Origin: Candidatus Poribacteria bacterium
GTDB taxonomy: Bacteria > Poribacteria > WGA-4E > WGA-3G
Direction of reading: 5' to 3'
Assembly (NCBI GenBank): GCA_022825825.1
Contig: JAJDWA010000034.1
Span: 108,828 to 172,827, forward strand
DNA length: 64,000 nt
Position numbers and translations under genes: made by a program. This document shows positions 37,143 through 47,118 of this stretch, piece after piece (within the stretch, counting starts at the first letter, position 1; every line of letters starts with the position of its first letter). Under the pieces are notes generated by a model. It was not told where the DNA came from. It searched no databases and worked only from the letters and a program-made list of their open reading frames with translations.

Positions 37143-37569
37143 AAAAAGACCCAGACGAAAAGATAATCCCACGAAAAGAAAAAAGCCCTCATCTCCACCC
37201 ATTGAATCGGCCCAAAATAAGAAACTCGTATGGAGTGTTTCAAGCATTGATGATAGTAGCAAATGGGGTTGGCATAAAATAACTTGTCCTGATTTCCTAA
37301 GAAAAATATGGGAAAAGATGCGCAACTTTGAAACTATGACATGGGCTGATATACTCGGAGCAAGTCACCATGCGATACCTATTAGCAACATCATAAGACC
37401 CGCCCAGAAACTACTAGAAGATTTAGGATATGATGATAAAGATACATTAGTTTCATTTCACATAACGGGCCGAGAACGAATTTGGGCAATTCGATCAGAA
37501 GAAAAAGCTTTTCTGTTGTGGTGGGATCCGCACCATGAAATTTGCCCATCGCAGAAAAAGGGCACGTAA
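37135..37569 (+). CDS. Small protein with WWDP-x-H-x-x-CPS-x-KK tail, possible toxin
   Basis: A protein of 144 residues from ATG 37135 (an earlier in-frame ATG is at 37120). The first 30 residues are very basic (NRKRPRRKDN, KRKK). Residues about 50-145 contain MTWADILGASHHAIPISNI, HITGRERIWAIRSEEKAFLL and the end WWDPHHEICPSQKK. I recall this ending from small bacterial proteins with a RelE-like flavour, but cannot confirm it. It overlaps the Panacea gene by 8 bases and ends the operon. Candidate toxin by context. Confidence 0.65.
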   Translation: MNRKRPRRKDNPTKRKKPSSPPIESAQNKKLVWSVSSIDDSSKWGWHKITCPDFLRKIWEKMRNFETMTWADILGASHHAIPISNIIRPAQKLLEDLGYDDKDTLVSFHITGRERIWAIRSEEKAFLLWWDPHHEICPSQKKGT

Positions 37570-37658
37570 GAGGTGCCTGTGCCGTAAACGACAATATGTT
37601 ACAAAAATAGCTATTCTACTCAGAATATTCTAAACTCTACAGAAGAGACAAATCAGAC

Positions 37659-39431
37659 TTAGCGGTTTTTCATAATTTTATCTAAATCCCAAATCAAAAT
37701 TGCGCCTTCTTTACTTCCACTTGCAAGCATCTTGCCATTAGGTGAAAACGCCAACGCGCTAATATTACTGTTATTTCCAGACAAGGTTGTGATAAGATTT
37801 CCAGTATCTACTTCAATTAATCGGATATCCGACCAGTTTCCGATAGTAAGCGTTTTGCTATCACTGGAAAACGCTAATGCATGGCACCAAATGGTATCCC
37901 CAAAGGCATCAACTTCAGGATAGAGTCGGATCAATTCATTAGTGCCAAACTTCCAAACACTAACCCCGACACGCCTAGAAACCGCAAGGAGTTTATTGTC
38001 TGGTGAAGCTGCAAGAGCAGTAAATGCGTCACCTCGCCGAAAAGGTGTAAACTCAAAGGTAACAGGGAACCCATACTTTACTTTTTCACCATCGCGTGTA
38101 GATATTAGTGTTCCATCATGTGAAAATGTTGCTCTATCCAATAAAAAAGGAGTAAAATTCTCTGCGTTTACGGTGGAATGCTTGTTACCAGTATCAATAG
38201 ACCGAATATAAATATTATCTTTGTTATTATCTTTTTTACGAGAAAAACTGTAAGTAGCAAACATATTTCTACCAATGTCAAATGCCAATATATCTTCGCC
38301 ATAACGTCCTACCAAAGTAGACGTGAGCTGACCTGTTTCTATATCCCATTTATGGATTATTGCGTCCCGAATACCACTAATTAACGTTTTACTATCGGCA
38401 GAAAATGCCAAAGCATGAACCTCTTGCCAATGCCCAGAAATACTTAAACGTTGCTGTTTAGTTGACGGATCCCAAAAACGTATTGTACCATCTCCACTCC
38501 CACTCACGAGCGTTTCACCGTCGGGTGAAAACGATACTAATGTACCTTCAGATATATATAACGTATGAATATGGTGACCAGTATGCGGTTCCCAAAGGTG
38601 GATTGTATTATCAAATCCAGAACTGGCTAACATTTTGCCATCAGGAGAGAATGTTAATGTATAAGTTTTACCTCCATGCCCATGCAATGTCTCTAGTAAT
38701 TCACCATTACTACTATTAATTAAATAGATTTTTGAAGGATACATGCCCGCATAAGCCAGTATTTTTCCATTCGGGGAAAACGCGAGAGCATCTACACTTG
38801 TACTATCCATGTTAGTAAGAAAAACATTCGTTCTGCCAGTCTCAACATCCCACCAACGCAGTTTATAACTGTTTTCCTGCTCATTAAAGCCATAGGATCC
38901 GCTAACTATAGTTTTACCGTCTGGTGAAACTGTAAGTGACCTAATTTCCCGTGCATGTCCTGTAAGAGTTTTAGAAATAGTCCTGTTACTTATATCCCAA
39001 AGTCTAATCATCTTATCGCTTGTACTGGCTAAGGTGTGTCCATCAGGGGAAAATACCAAATTGTCAACCGCTGATTCTTTAAGCGTAAATAGGTGCTGTC
39101 CAGTGTGAGGCTCCCACAGATGGATATCATCCGAACCACTTGCTAACAATTTTCCATTTGGCGAGAACGCCAATGAATTAACCGGATAGATGTGCTTTCG
39201 AAGCAACCTAATTTCTTTTCCTGAATCAGCATCATATATCCAGACCCCGATAGAAGTTGCTACCGCTATTAAGTCACCATTTGGTGAATGTTTTAAGTCG
39301 CGTATTGATCCTTTTCCAAGACGGAGTATAGCGTTTTCAGGGAGACCCCATTTCATGTAGTCCTGGGCAAATCCACTTACAGAAAACAGAATAAAGGTTA
39401 GCAATAAGGTAATAATTAGTACGTTTTTCAT
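37659..39431 (-). CDS. Secreted WD40-repeat protein (paralogue A)
   Basis: A 590-residue exported protein. The start at ATG 39431 puts a signal peptide first (KNVLIITLLLTFILFSVSG, then FAQ); the frame extends to 39521 without evidence for use. The N-terminal signature WGLPENAILRLGKGSIRDLK is shared with the two WD40 proteins at 42610 and 44932. About a dozen WD-type blades follow (LAFSPNGKLLASGSDD...IHLWEPHTG; ILIWDLDK at the end), enough for one or two propellers. WD40 propellers bind partner proteins or ligands. No catalytic domain is visible. uvrA ends 82 bases upstream of it. Confidence 0.85.
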   Translation of the reverse strand: MKNVLIITLLLTFILFSVSGFAQDYMKWGLPENAILRLGKGSIRDLKHSPNGDLIAVATSIGVWIYDADSGKEIRLLRKHIYPVNSLAFSPNGKLLASGSDDIHLWEPHTGQHLFTLKESAVDNLVFSPDGHTLASTSDKMIRLWDISNRTISKTLTGHAREIRSLTVSPDGKTIVSGSYGFNEQENSYKLRWWDVETGRTNVFLTNMDSTSVDALAFSPNGKILAYAGMYPSKIYLINSSNGELLETLHGHGGKTYTLTFSPDGKMLASSGFDNTIHLWEPHTGHHIHTLYISEGTLVSFSPDGETLVSGSGDGTIRFWDPSTKQQRLSISGHWQEVHALAFSADSKTLISGIRDAIIHKWDIETGQLTSTLVGRYGEDILAFDIGRNMFATYSFSRKKDNNKDNIYIRSIDTGNKHSTVNAENFTPFLLDRATFSHDGTLISTRDGEKVKYGFPVTFEFTPFRRGDAFTALAASPDNKLLAVSRRVGVSVWKFGTNELIRLYPEVDAFGDTIWCHALAFSSDSKTLTIGNWSDIRLIEVDTGNLITTLSGNNSNISALAFSPNGKMLASGSKEGAILIWDLDKIMKNR

Positions 39432-39513
39432 ATTTATGTCCAAAAAAACACTTGTAGCTTCTACTCTGGAAACAATTGCAAACATTATCCAATCTTGAAT
39501 TAACGAAGTCCCA

Positions 39514-42384
39514 TTACGCAAGATGCTCCTTTAAAAACCGCCCAGTAAAAGACTTACGCACCTTTGCAATTTCCTCTGGCGTACCTTGCGCTAAAACCTG
39601 CCCCCCCTTATGTCCACCCTCCGGACCGAGGTCAATCACATAATCAGCAGTTTTAATCACATCCAGATGATGCTCAATCACAATCACCGTATGCCCAGAA
39701 TCTACCAGTCGTCCGATGCTATCCAAGAGTTTTTGAATATCGGCAAGATGCAGCCCGGTCGTCGGTTCATCAAGAATATAAAGATTATGTTTCCCGCGCT
39801 TGATTTTGCTAAGCTCGTTAGCAAGTTTAATCCGTTGTGCTTCACCACCTGAAAGGATAGGCGCAGGATGCCCAATTTTGAGATAACCGAGACCAAGTTC
39901 GTTCATAACACCTAATTTATGGCAAATCAGACGTTGGTCAGTAAAGAATTCAACGCCATCCTCAATTGACATCTCAAGGATTTCGGATATATTCTTGCCG
40001 TTATAGGTAACTTCAAGCGTATCTTCATTGTAGCGTGCACCTTTACACGTTGGACATGTAACCTCAACGTCTGGCATAAAATGCAGTTGCGTAGTGATTG
40101 TGCCTTCACCGTGGCACTCCTCACATCGTCCCCCTTTGACATTAAAACTAAAACGTGAGGCAGTATACCCGCGTGCTTGCGCTGATGGCGTGCTTGCAAA
40201 AAGTTTGCGGATATTGTCATAGAAACCGATATAGGTAGCAGGATTGGAACGGGGCGAACGTCCAATCGGGGATTGGTCAATGTTAATTACATTGCTGATG
40301 TGTTCGTGTCCTTCAAGTTCATCGTGCTCACCGTAAAGTGTGCGGCTATCGTGGTAGATAGAATAGAGCCTTTTGTAGATAATCTCGTTGAGAAGCGTGC
40401 TTTTGCCCGACCCAGATGCACCAGTAATACAGATAAACGCACCTAACGGAATATCAACGCTGATATTTTGCAGATTATTTTCTCTCGCGCCGGTGACGCT
40501 CAGAAATTTGCCGTTTAAAGCTCGGCGTTCAAGAGGCATAGGAATCTCACGCTTCCCGCTCATATACAGACCTGTCAAGGAATCATCACTTTTAATAATC
40601 TTTTCAAATGGACCTTGGACGACAACATATCCACCGTGGACTCCTGGACCCGGCCCCATCTCAATGATATGATCTGCAGCACGGATTGTGCTTTCATCGT
40701 GTTCAACGACAATCACTGTGTTGCCGATGTCGCGCAATTTACGCAAGGTTTCAATCATCTTCTCATTGTCTTTCGGGTGTAAGCCGATACTCGGTTCGTC
40801 AAGCACATACAGCATGCCCATTAACCCTGAACCGATTTGTGTGGAAAGGCGAATACGTTGCGATTCACCACCTGAAAGCGTCGCGGATCGCCGATTGAGA
40901 TTTAGATAGTCAAGGCCGATACCGAGCAGCAATTCTATGCGGCTGACTAACTCTCTGATAACCCGTTCGCCCGCTTCGCGTTGTTTTTCAGGTAAGTCCG
41001 TAATAGCAGATAAGAAATCGCGCAACTGTTCGAGATGCAATTCACCAACATCATGGATGGTCTTATCATCAATTGTAACAAGGAGTCGCTGTCGCTTAAG
41101 TTTCATGCCGTGGCAATCGGGACAGGTGTGTTCAACCATCACTTTTCGGAGGTAATCCTCCATACCTGAATGTGCCTCGCCCTGTTTTCGGTAATTCCGA
41201 TAACGCCTGTCAATACGCGTAATAATGCCATCAAAACGGACAGGCATGCCGATGTGTCGTTCGCGCATCGGTTTTGCGTCTTCCGCTTGACACAACGGAA
41301 ATTCCTCTCCGCGTGTGCCGTAAAACACGATATCCACAATCTCATCAGGTAGATCGCCAAAAGGCATATTCAGATCAATGTTATAGTATTGTGCCAGACT
41401 ATACATCATTCGCCCATCCCACCTGTCCGGATCATAGTTAAACGCTTCTTTTACAAACGCACCATCAGCAATGCTTCGTGTTTTATCGGGAACAAGTAGG
41501 TTAGGATGTACCTGCAGGTAGGTGCCGAGACCAGAACAGGTTACGCAAGCGCCAGTCGGTTCGTTAAAGGTAAAATGATGTGGACCTAATTCACACATCA
41601 ACACACCGTGTTCAGCACAGCCGAAATCTTTCAGCAGATCGTCAACGTCAGCATCTTCGTCATCCGGCAGTTGCACATGAAAACGCATAAAACCTTCACC
41701 GACCAACATAGCGTGTTCCAACGCGGCTAAAACCTGTTTATCAATGTCTTTTTTGATGAAAAATTTGTCAACGATAACCTGAATGTCGTAATCTTTATCG
41801 GGGTCTAAATCAACCTCTTCACTGATGTCGTGTTCAACACCGTCTACGCGCACATGTCGGCACCCTTTAGTCCTTATTTCATCAAAGAGGTATTCATAAT
41901 CTTCACCATAAATTTTGAAGACAGGGGCATGGATTTCTACTTCGGTGTCGTCTGGAAATGAAAGGAGTCGCTCTAAAATTTGATAGTGAGATCGGATTGG
42001 GATTTCCGTTTCACAATACGGGCAATGTGATATACCGATAGTCGCGAAAAGCATTCGCAGGTAGTCTTGCAAGTCGGTCATCGTTCCCACGGTAGAACGC
42101 GGGTTCGCTGTGATTGTTTTTTGCTCAATGGAGACAACAGGCGACAACCCGTCAATAAAGTCAACGTCTGGCTTTTTCAACTGCGTGATGAACCGTTTTG
42201 CATAAGTAGACATCGATTCAAGGAATCGACGTTGCCCCTCAGCATACACAGTGTCAAATGCTAATGAGGATTTACCCGACCCACTAATGCCCGTAACAAC
42301 GACAAGTTGATCGCGTGGTATCTCTAATTCTATATTTTGTAGATTATTTTCTCGAGCTCCTTTAACTGAGACTGTTTGCCTCAT
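39514..42384 (-). CDS. uvrA: Excinuclease ABC subunit A (UvrA)
   Basis: A 956-residue DNA-damage sensor of nucleotide excision repair. The start at ATG 42384 has AGGAGGA upstream and gives the usual [19 protein letters not shown]; the frame reaches back to 42477. Two ABC modules are present: Walker [10 protein letters not shown] near residue 32 and GASGSGKST in the second half; signatures [16 protein letters not shown] and [16 protein letters not shown]; Walker [13 protein letters not shown] and [12 protein letters not shown]. Zinc-binding cysteines occur as HTCPDCHG and [11 protein letters not shown]...CPTCKG. UvrB and UvrC are not in the window. Mfd, its partner, is at 295. Confidence 0.97.
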   Translation of the reverse strand: MRQTVSVKGARENNLQNIELEIPRDQLVVVTGISGSGKSSLAFDTVYAEGQRRFLESMSTYAKRFITQLKKPDVDFIDGLSPVVSIEQKTITANPRSTVGTMTDLQDYLRMLFATIGISHCPYCETEIPIRSHYQILERLLSFPDDTEVEIHAPVFKIYGEDYEYLFDEIRTKGCRHVRVDGVEHDISEEVDLDPDKDYDIQVIVDKFFIKKDIDKQVLAALEHAMLVGEGFMRFHVQLPDDEDADVDDLLKDFGCAEHGVLMCELGPHHFTFNEPTGACVTCSGLGTYLQVHPNLLVPDKTRSIADGAFVKEAFNYDPDRWDGRMMYSLAQYYNIDLNMPFGDLPDEIVDIVFYGTRGEEFPLCQAEDAKPMRERHIGMPVRFDGIITRIDRRYRNYRKQGEAHSGMEDYLRKVMVEHTCPDCHGMKLKRQRLLVTIDDKTIHDVGELHLEQLRDFLSAITDLPEKQREAGERVIRELVSRIELLLGIGLDYLNLNRRSATLSGGESQRIRLSTQIGSGLMGMLYVLDEPSIGLHPKDNEKMIETLRKLRDIGNTVIVVEHDESTIRAADHIIEMGPGPGVHGGYVVVQGPFEKIIKSDDSLTGLYMSGKREIPMPLERRALNGKFLSVTGARENNLQNISVDIPLGAFICITGASGSGKSTLLNEIIYKRLYSIYHDSRTLYGEHDELEGHEHISNVINIDQSPIGRSPRSNPATYIGFYDNIRKLFASTPSAQARGYTASRFSFNVKGGRCEECHGEGTITTQLHFMPDVEVTCPTCKGARYNEDTLEVTYNGKNISEILEMSIEDGVEFFTDQRLICHKLGVMNELGLGYLKIGHPAPILSGGEAQRIKLANELSKIKRGKHNLYILDEPTTGLHLADIQKLLDSIGRLVDSGHTVIVIEHHLDVIKTADYVIDLGPEGGHKGGQVLAQGTPEEIAKVRKSFTGRFLKEHLA

Positions 42385-42526
42385 GTGTTCCTCCTTGCTT
42401 ACCATAAAATCCAATGTTCTTTGGAATAGGTGTCTGGGTGTACGGTTTTTAACTGAAAGTATCTCATTAAATACCATGTAAAATTACGAAAAAATTGCTG
42501 CTATAGTTACGTGGAGAGAGTGTTGT

Positions 42527-42553
42527 TTGTAGTCGCGCAAATTATTGCGCCTC
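42527..42553. repeat. Short palindromic repeat, copy 2 (upstream of uvrA)
   Basis: TGTAGTCGCGCAA followed by an AT-rich centre and TTGCGCCT, nearly identical to the copy at 34407-34433. It lies in the gap between the WD40 gene ending at 42610 and the uvrA start. Confidence 0.55.
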
Positions 42554-42609
42554 GGACATTCTGTGGGGAGCGTTTTCAGCTTAAATCCTTATTTTAACAG
42601 ATATGGAAA

Positions 42610-44877
42610 TTATTCAACATCCAACTCTTGAATTATAGATGTTAGATCCCACAAAAGCATTGTATCATCAAAACTCGTACTGGCAATGGTATTGCCATCA
42701 GCACTAAAAGATAAACCAGTAATATCTCTTGAATGTCCAGGAAGCATTTTTATAATTTCTCCAGTACGTAAATCCCATAGGTTTATAATGTCGCTATCAT
42801 ATAGTGAATTCATCCCAGCGACTTCAGTTGCCAATGGTAAACCGTTAGGGCAAAACATAACATACCAGAACATACGTCTATCGCCAGAAATTGATTGTAT
42901 TTGTTGTCCAGTATCTATATCCCATAAACGGACTGTTCCATCTTCACCTGTACTTGCAATTGAACGATTATCAGGACTAAAGTCTATACTGGTAATAGCA
43001 TCTGCATGACCATCTAATGTCTGCTCCTCTTTCCATGTAGAAACATCCCATAGACGGATAATTCCATTCTTATCACCGGTAGCAAGTTTACTACCATCCG
43101 AATTGAACATTAAGACCATTATCGAATTAGAGTGTGTATTACGTTCGGTATCTACCCCTTGATCCGTGAGAGTCTTATGTTTTCCTGTACTTACATCCCA
43201 TATTAGTATCGTTCCGTCTTGTCCTCCGCTGATAAGCGTCTCTCCTTTAGGACTAAATGCTACACTTTCTATTAGATTATTATGACCTGTTAACGTCTGT
43301 GTGTTTCTACCGGTAGCAACATTCCACAAACGAATCATCTTATCTTCGTATGAAAAACTCCAACTTGCGAGTAGACTACCATCCCTACTAAACTCCACAC
43401 CTCTAATCCGTCCATAATGGTCTTTTATTGTTCGCTTGTGTTCACCTGTGGTGGCATTCCAAAACCGAATTAACCCAGCCTTACTTGCATTCCAACTCGC
43501 TACTGTTTCTCCATCTGGACTAAGCAGAACATCATGTCCCCATTTGACTTTGATAAGTGTATGCAACCGTTTCGTACCGGTATCCCACAGAGATAAAGTT
43601 CCGTATGATTCTGAAATGATGGCTTTTTCTCCATTTGGAGTGAAAGCAATATAATAGGTATCATACTCTGTATTATGAGTAGTATCCCTTGGATTAAAAT
43701 TTGAAATAGTCCTCTTAAGTTTCCCTGTCATAATATCCCATATACGAATTCCACCTGGATAATCTACAGTTGCCAGCGTCTTTCCATCAGGACTATAAGA
43801 TGCATGCGTAAGGTAACCGGTATCTCCGGTGAAAGGTATACGTTTACCTGTTGCTATATCCCACATTCTAATTTCGTAACCGTTAACCAAACTAAGAATC
43901 GATTTTCCATCTGGACTAAACAGAATATTTTCTACCCCACTTAGATAACCTGTCTCCTTGTTGTCTTCATTATTATCGAAAAAAGTCTGTTTAAGTTTAC
44001 CAGTCGTTGAATCCCACATGTGGATCGTTCTGGATTCGCCTGCGGTAATGAGTGTCCTTCGATCCGAACTGAAGAATATTCGTTCTATCTTTTCTTTTTG
44101 GAAACTTTTTTCGGAAATAACACCTTGAATTGCAAATGGTAGTTTTAGTTCCCCTGAGGTAATATCCCAAAAATTAATCGTCATATCACTGCTTACACTA
44201 ATTAGTGTGCTTCCATCCGGACTGAATGATAAGAAAGTAATATTATCCTGGTGACCTGTTAGCGTTCGTATGTGTTTCCCTGTTTTAACATCCCACAAAC
44301 GGACTGTCTGATCCTTACTCCCACTTGCTATGATTTTGCCATCTGGACTATATGCCAAACAGCCTATATAGTCTTCATGTCCTTTGAGTATATGTTTGGA
44401 AGTATTCGTCTTTGAATCCCATAAATGAATATCCTTGAAACTTATAGTAGCAAGAGTGTTTCCATCTGAACTGGGTGTCCCATAGCGTGGAAAATCATGC
44501 CTCTTTTTTGACGATTTCTTGATTTTCAGTAAAGTAACATCCCAATGGGTGGTTTTGTGGCTGAACCTTTCTATACCTGCAAGAACTGTCCCATCATGAT
44601 TAAAATACAATTTTTCCATTTCTTGATGACTTCGAGTAAACAGTTTCCGTTCCTGATATGTTTCAGTATCATATATCCAAATACCAATGGTAGTCGCAAC
44701 TGCAAGCATTGATCCATCAGGTGAATATTGCATATCATTAATTCGTCCCTTTCCAAGACGGGCGATTGCACCATCAGGTAACTCCCATTGTGTGTACTCT
44801 TGAGCATATATATTGAGTATGCCGATTTGAAGAAGAAGGAGTAACAAGCTAATTATAGATAGTACTGTTTTTATCAT
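42610..44877 (-). CDS. Secreted WD40-repeat protein (paralogue B)
   Basis: A 755-residue exported WD40 protein starting at ATG 44877 behind AGGGAGG. The signal peptide (residues 1-25) is followed by WELPDGAIARLGKGRINDMQ and YSPDGSMLAVATTIGIWIYD, the block shared with its paralogues. Around fourteen WD blades follow, some canonical (GHEDYIGCLAYSPDGKIIAS, then GSKDQTVRLWDVKTGKHIRT), probably making two stacked propellers. Such bacterial WD40 proteins are thought to bind proteins at the cell surface. No enzymatic domain is visible. It is followed by uvrA and preceded by paralogue C 55 bases upstream. Confidence 0.87.
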   Translation of the reverse strand: MIKTVLSIISLLLLLLQIGILNIYAQEYTQWELPDGAIARLGKGRINDMQYSPDGSMLAVATTIGIWIYDTETYQERKLFTRSHQEMEKLYFNHDGTVLAGIERFSHKTTHWDVTLLKIKKSSKKRHDFPRYGTPSSDGNTLATISFKDIHLWDSKTNTSKHILKGHEDYIGCLAYSPDGKIIASGSKDQTVRLWDVKTGKHIRTLTGHQDNITFLSFSPDGSTLISVSSDMTINFWDITSGELKLPFAIQGVISEKSFQKEKIERIFFSSDRRTLITAGESRTIHMWDSTTGKLKQTFFDNNEDNKETGYLSGVENILFSPDGKSILSLVNGYEIRMWDIATGKRIPFTGDTGYLTHASYSPDGKTLATVDYPGGIRIWDIMTGKLKRTISNFNPRDTTHNTEYDTYYIAFTPNGEKAIISESYGTLSLWDTGTKRLHTLIKVKWGHDVLLSPDGETVASWNASKAGLIRFWNATTGEHKRTIKDHYGRIRGVEFSRDGSLLASWSFSYEDKMIRLWNVATGRNTQTLTGHNNLIESVAFSPKGETLISGGQDGTILIWDVSTGKHKTLTDQGVDTERNTHSNSIMVLMFNSDGSKLATGDKNGIIRLWDVSTWKEEQTLDGHADAITSIDFSPDNRSIASTGEDGTVRLWDIDTGQQIQSISGDRRMFWYVMFCPNGLPLATEVAGMNSLYDSDIINLWDLRTGEIIKMLPGHSRDITGLSFSADGNTIASTSFDDTMLLWDLTSIIQELDVE

Positions 44878-44931
44878 TTGTAAGACCTCCCTTACATTCT
44901 CACCATAACGATATGTTCCGACTATGTTATT

Positions 44932-47052
44932 TTAGTTTACCATCTGCACGTTCTCATCATTGTTCTTCGAAGATAACTCTGACAAATCCCATAGGAGTGT
45001 TGTCCCATCACTACCAGAACTCACAAGCGTTTGTCCATCAGGACTGAATTTTAGGTAAGTAACTTGACCAACATGACCCATAAAAGTCTTAATTCGCTTC
45101 CCAGTCGTAATATCCCATACATTGATTACACCATCAGCACGACCCCCTACAAAGATTGTGCCATCAGGACTGAATGCTATCTGATGAATCTGCCGCATAA
45201 TATCTTTATAATATCCATCTATTATGTATTGATTTTTAAGTTCATTTCTTTTATCTCCAGTATCAACATTCCATAGTTTTATTATTCCATCATGATCTGT
45301 CTTCACCAACATTTTAAATCCTGAATCTAAGGCTAAAAAACTAAACATGCTTGTTTCTTGAGGAATTATCTTTTTCTCTTTGCTTGTAGTAACATCCCAC
45401 ACAACAATTTCTGAATCAGTACAATATGCAAGCATACTCCCATCAGAACTGATTGGTATATTAGCAGGAAAATGCATTGTGTATATAATCTGTTTGGATA
45501 ATGTTGTACGTGACCCTGTCTCTATATCCCACATATAAAGGGAGTATGGTTGATCTTTCTTATAATTCCTCGATAATGCGAAATTTCCATCTGGACTGAA
45601 CCCTATATTCTGACTAAATACACCTACTTCAAACCTATACTTCTGTCTACCTTTTTTAACATCCCATAGACGAACCATCCTGTCATCACCGTTACTGACA
45701 AGTGTTTCATCATCCTTGAACACCACATGTGAAACTTGTTGAGAATGTCCTCTTAGTGTCTTTTTATGTTCACCTGTAGTAACATCCCATAATCGGATTG
45801 TTTTATCTTGACTTCCACTTGCCAGAATTTTTCCATCTGAACTGAAGGACAGACAATTCACCCGTTTCTTATGTCCGGAAAGGACTACCTGCACCTCTTG
45901 TGTTTTTACATCATAGAGAATTATGTGATTATCTCCATAAGTGGTTGCAGCTGTAATTTTATCTTTACTGAACACTATATTCTTTGAAGCAAATCCACCA
46001 CCATGTCCAACAATAGTATTCTTATGTTTCCCTGTGTTTAGATCCCACTGATGGATAATTCCATCCAAACTTGCGCTTGCTAAAGTTTCTCCGTTTGGAC
46101 TGAAGACGATTCTATGCAGATGTTTAGAATTTGTTTTGAAAGTGTGCTTCCGTCTTCCAGTGTCAACATTCCAAACACGTATTGTTTTGTCTTCACTCGT
46201 GCTTGCAATACGACTACCATCACGACTGAAGGTTAAACTCAAGATAGGTTTTCTATGTCCTTTTAGGGTTTTATGTAATGTTTCTGTTTCAGCATTCCAC
46301 AAACGAACAGTCTTATCCCTACTTCCAGAGGCAATCATTTTCCCGTCAGGACTGAATGAGACACATTTGATACTCTCTTTATGTGCATCATTTATTTCAT
46401 GTCCATCATTTTTTTCCTTCTTCGTTTCAATACCTAAATCATAATATCGGATTGTCTTGTGATTTCCATCAACCACCGATATCCTATCTGAGTGAAATGC
46501 GATATCAGATTGGCGACCTAAAGGCATATTCATATCCTGTTTAAATACACTTTTTCCTATATCCCAAATACGCAGTCCGTAATCACTCCAACCTGTCAAT
46601 GTAGTCCCATCAGAACTAAAATGGACACCAATTATATCTCTCCTATGTCCCATAAAAGTGTGCATCAGTGTACGGGTTTCAACATTCCATAGCCGAACCA
46701 ATTTGTTTCCACATGCGGTGGCAATTGTCTTTCCGTCAGGACTGAATCCAACAGAATTCGTGCCTTCTCTGTTCTTTGTTAGGAGTGCAAGTTCATTTCC
46801 ACTATTCGTATCATAGAGCCAAGTTCCTGTAGAACTGGCAACAGCGAGTATAGTACTGTCTGGAGAATACGCCAAATCTTTTACGTACCCTTTTCCAATA
46901 CGTGCTTTCGCTCCATCTGGCAAGTGCCACTGCTGAGTTTTTAATTGTGCCGTATTCACATCAAGTAGGTCCGGTGTTGAAGGATAACGAAATAGCCAAA
47001 TAGTTACAACTATGACGATAATAAAAAATATGATAACTAATGCCTTTTTCAT
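44932..47052 (-). CDS. Membrane-anchored WD40-repeat protein (paralogue C)
   Basis: A 706-residue WD40 protein. I place the start at ATG 47052 (AAAGGAT upstream), which gives KKALVIIFFIIVIVVTIWLF as a single N-terminal anchor or signal; the frame runs to 47115. WHLPDGAKARIGKGYVKDLA and YSPDSTILAVASSTGTWLYD repeat the paralogue signature. About fourteen blades follow, including the very regular VRLWNAETETLHKTLKGHRK. It is the third of three WD40 genes on this strand within 10 kb, most likely from local duplication. The nucleotidyltransferase-like gene is upstream. Confidence 0.87.
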   Translation of the reverse strand: MKKALVIIFFIIVIVVTIWLFRYPSTPDLLDVNTAQLKTQQWHLPDGAKARIGKGYVKDLAYSPDSTILAVASSTGTWLYDTNSGNELALLTKNREGTNSVGFSPDGKTIATACGNKLVRLWNVETRTLMHTFMGHRRDIIGVHFSSDGTTLTGWSDYGLRIWDIGKSVFKQDMNMPLGRQSDIAFHSDRISVVDGNHKTIRYYDLGIETKKEKNDGHEINDAHKESIKCVSFSPDGKMIASGSRDKTVRLWNAETETLHKTLKGHRKPILSLTFSRDGSRIASTSEDKTIRVWNVDTGRRKHTFKTNSKHLHRIVFSPNGETLASASLDGIIHQWDLNTGKHKNTIVGHGGGFASKNIVFSKDKITAATTYGDNHIILYDVKTQEVQVVLSGHKKRVNCLSFSSDGKILASGSQDKTIRLWDVTTGEHKKTLRGHSQQVSHVVFKDDETLVSNGDDRMVRLWDVKKGRQKYRFEVGVFSQNIGFSPDGNFALSRNYKKDQPYSLYMWDIETGSRTTLSKQIIYTMHFPANIPISSDGSMLAYCTDSEIVVWDVTTSKEKKIIPQETSMFSFLALDSGFKMLVKTDHDGIIKLWNVDTGDKRNELKNQYIIDGYYKDIMRQIHQIAFSPDGTIFVGGRADGVINVWDITTGKRIKTFMGHVGQVTYLKFSPDGQTLVSSGSDGTTLLWDLSELSSKNNDENVQMVN

Positions 47053-47118
47053 CTCATTACATCCTTTACGAGCCATACTTCTTAGTTCAAATACCATAGA
47101 GACGGTATATGTCAATAC

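Noticed and set aside
37561..37578. GGCAC/GTGCC inverted repeat at the end of the Panacea operon
   Set aside because: The stem is only five bases and there is no T-run, too weak to call a terminator.
42385..42526. LexA-type SOS box upstream of uvrA
   Set aside because: No CTGT-N8-ACAG or GAAC-N4-GTTC pattern is present in the interval, nor upstream of pcrA.
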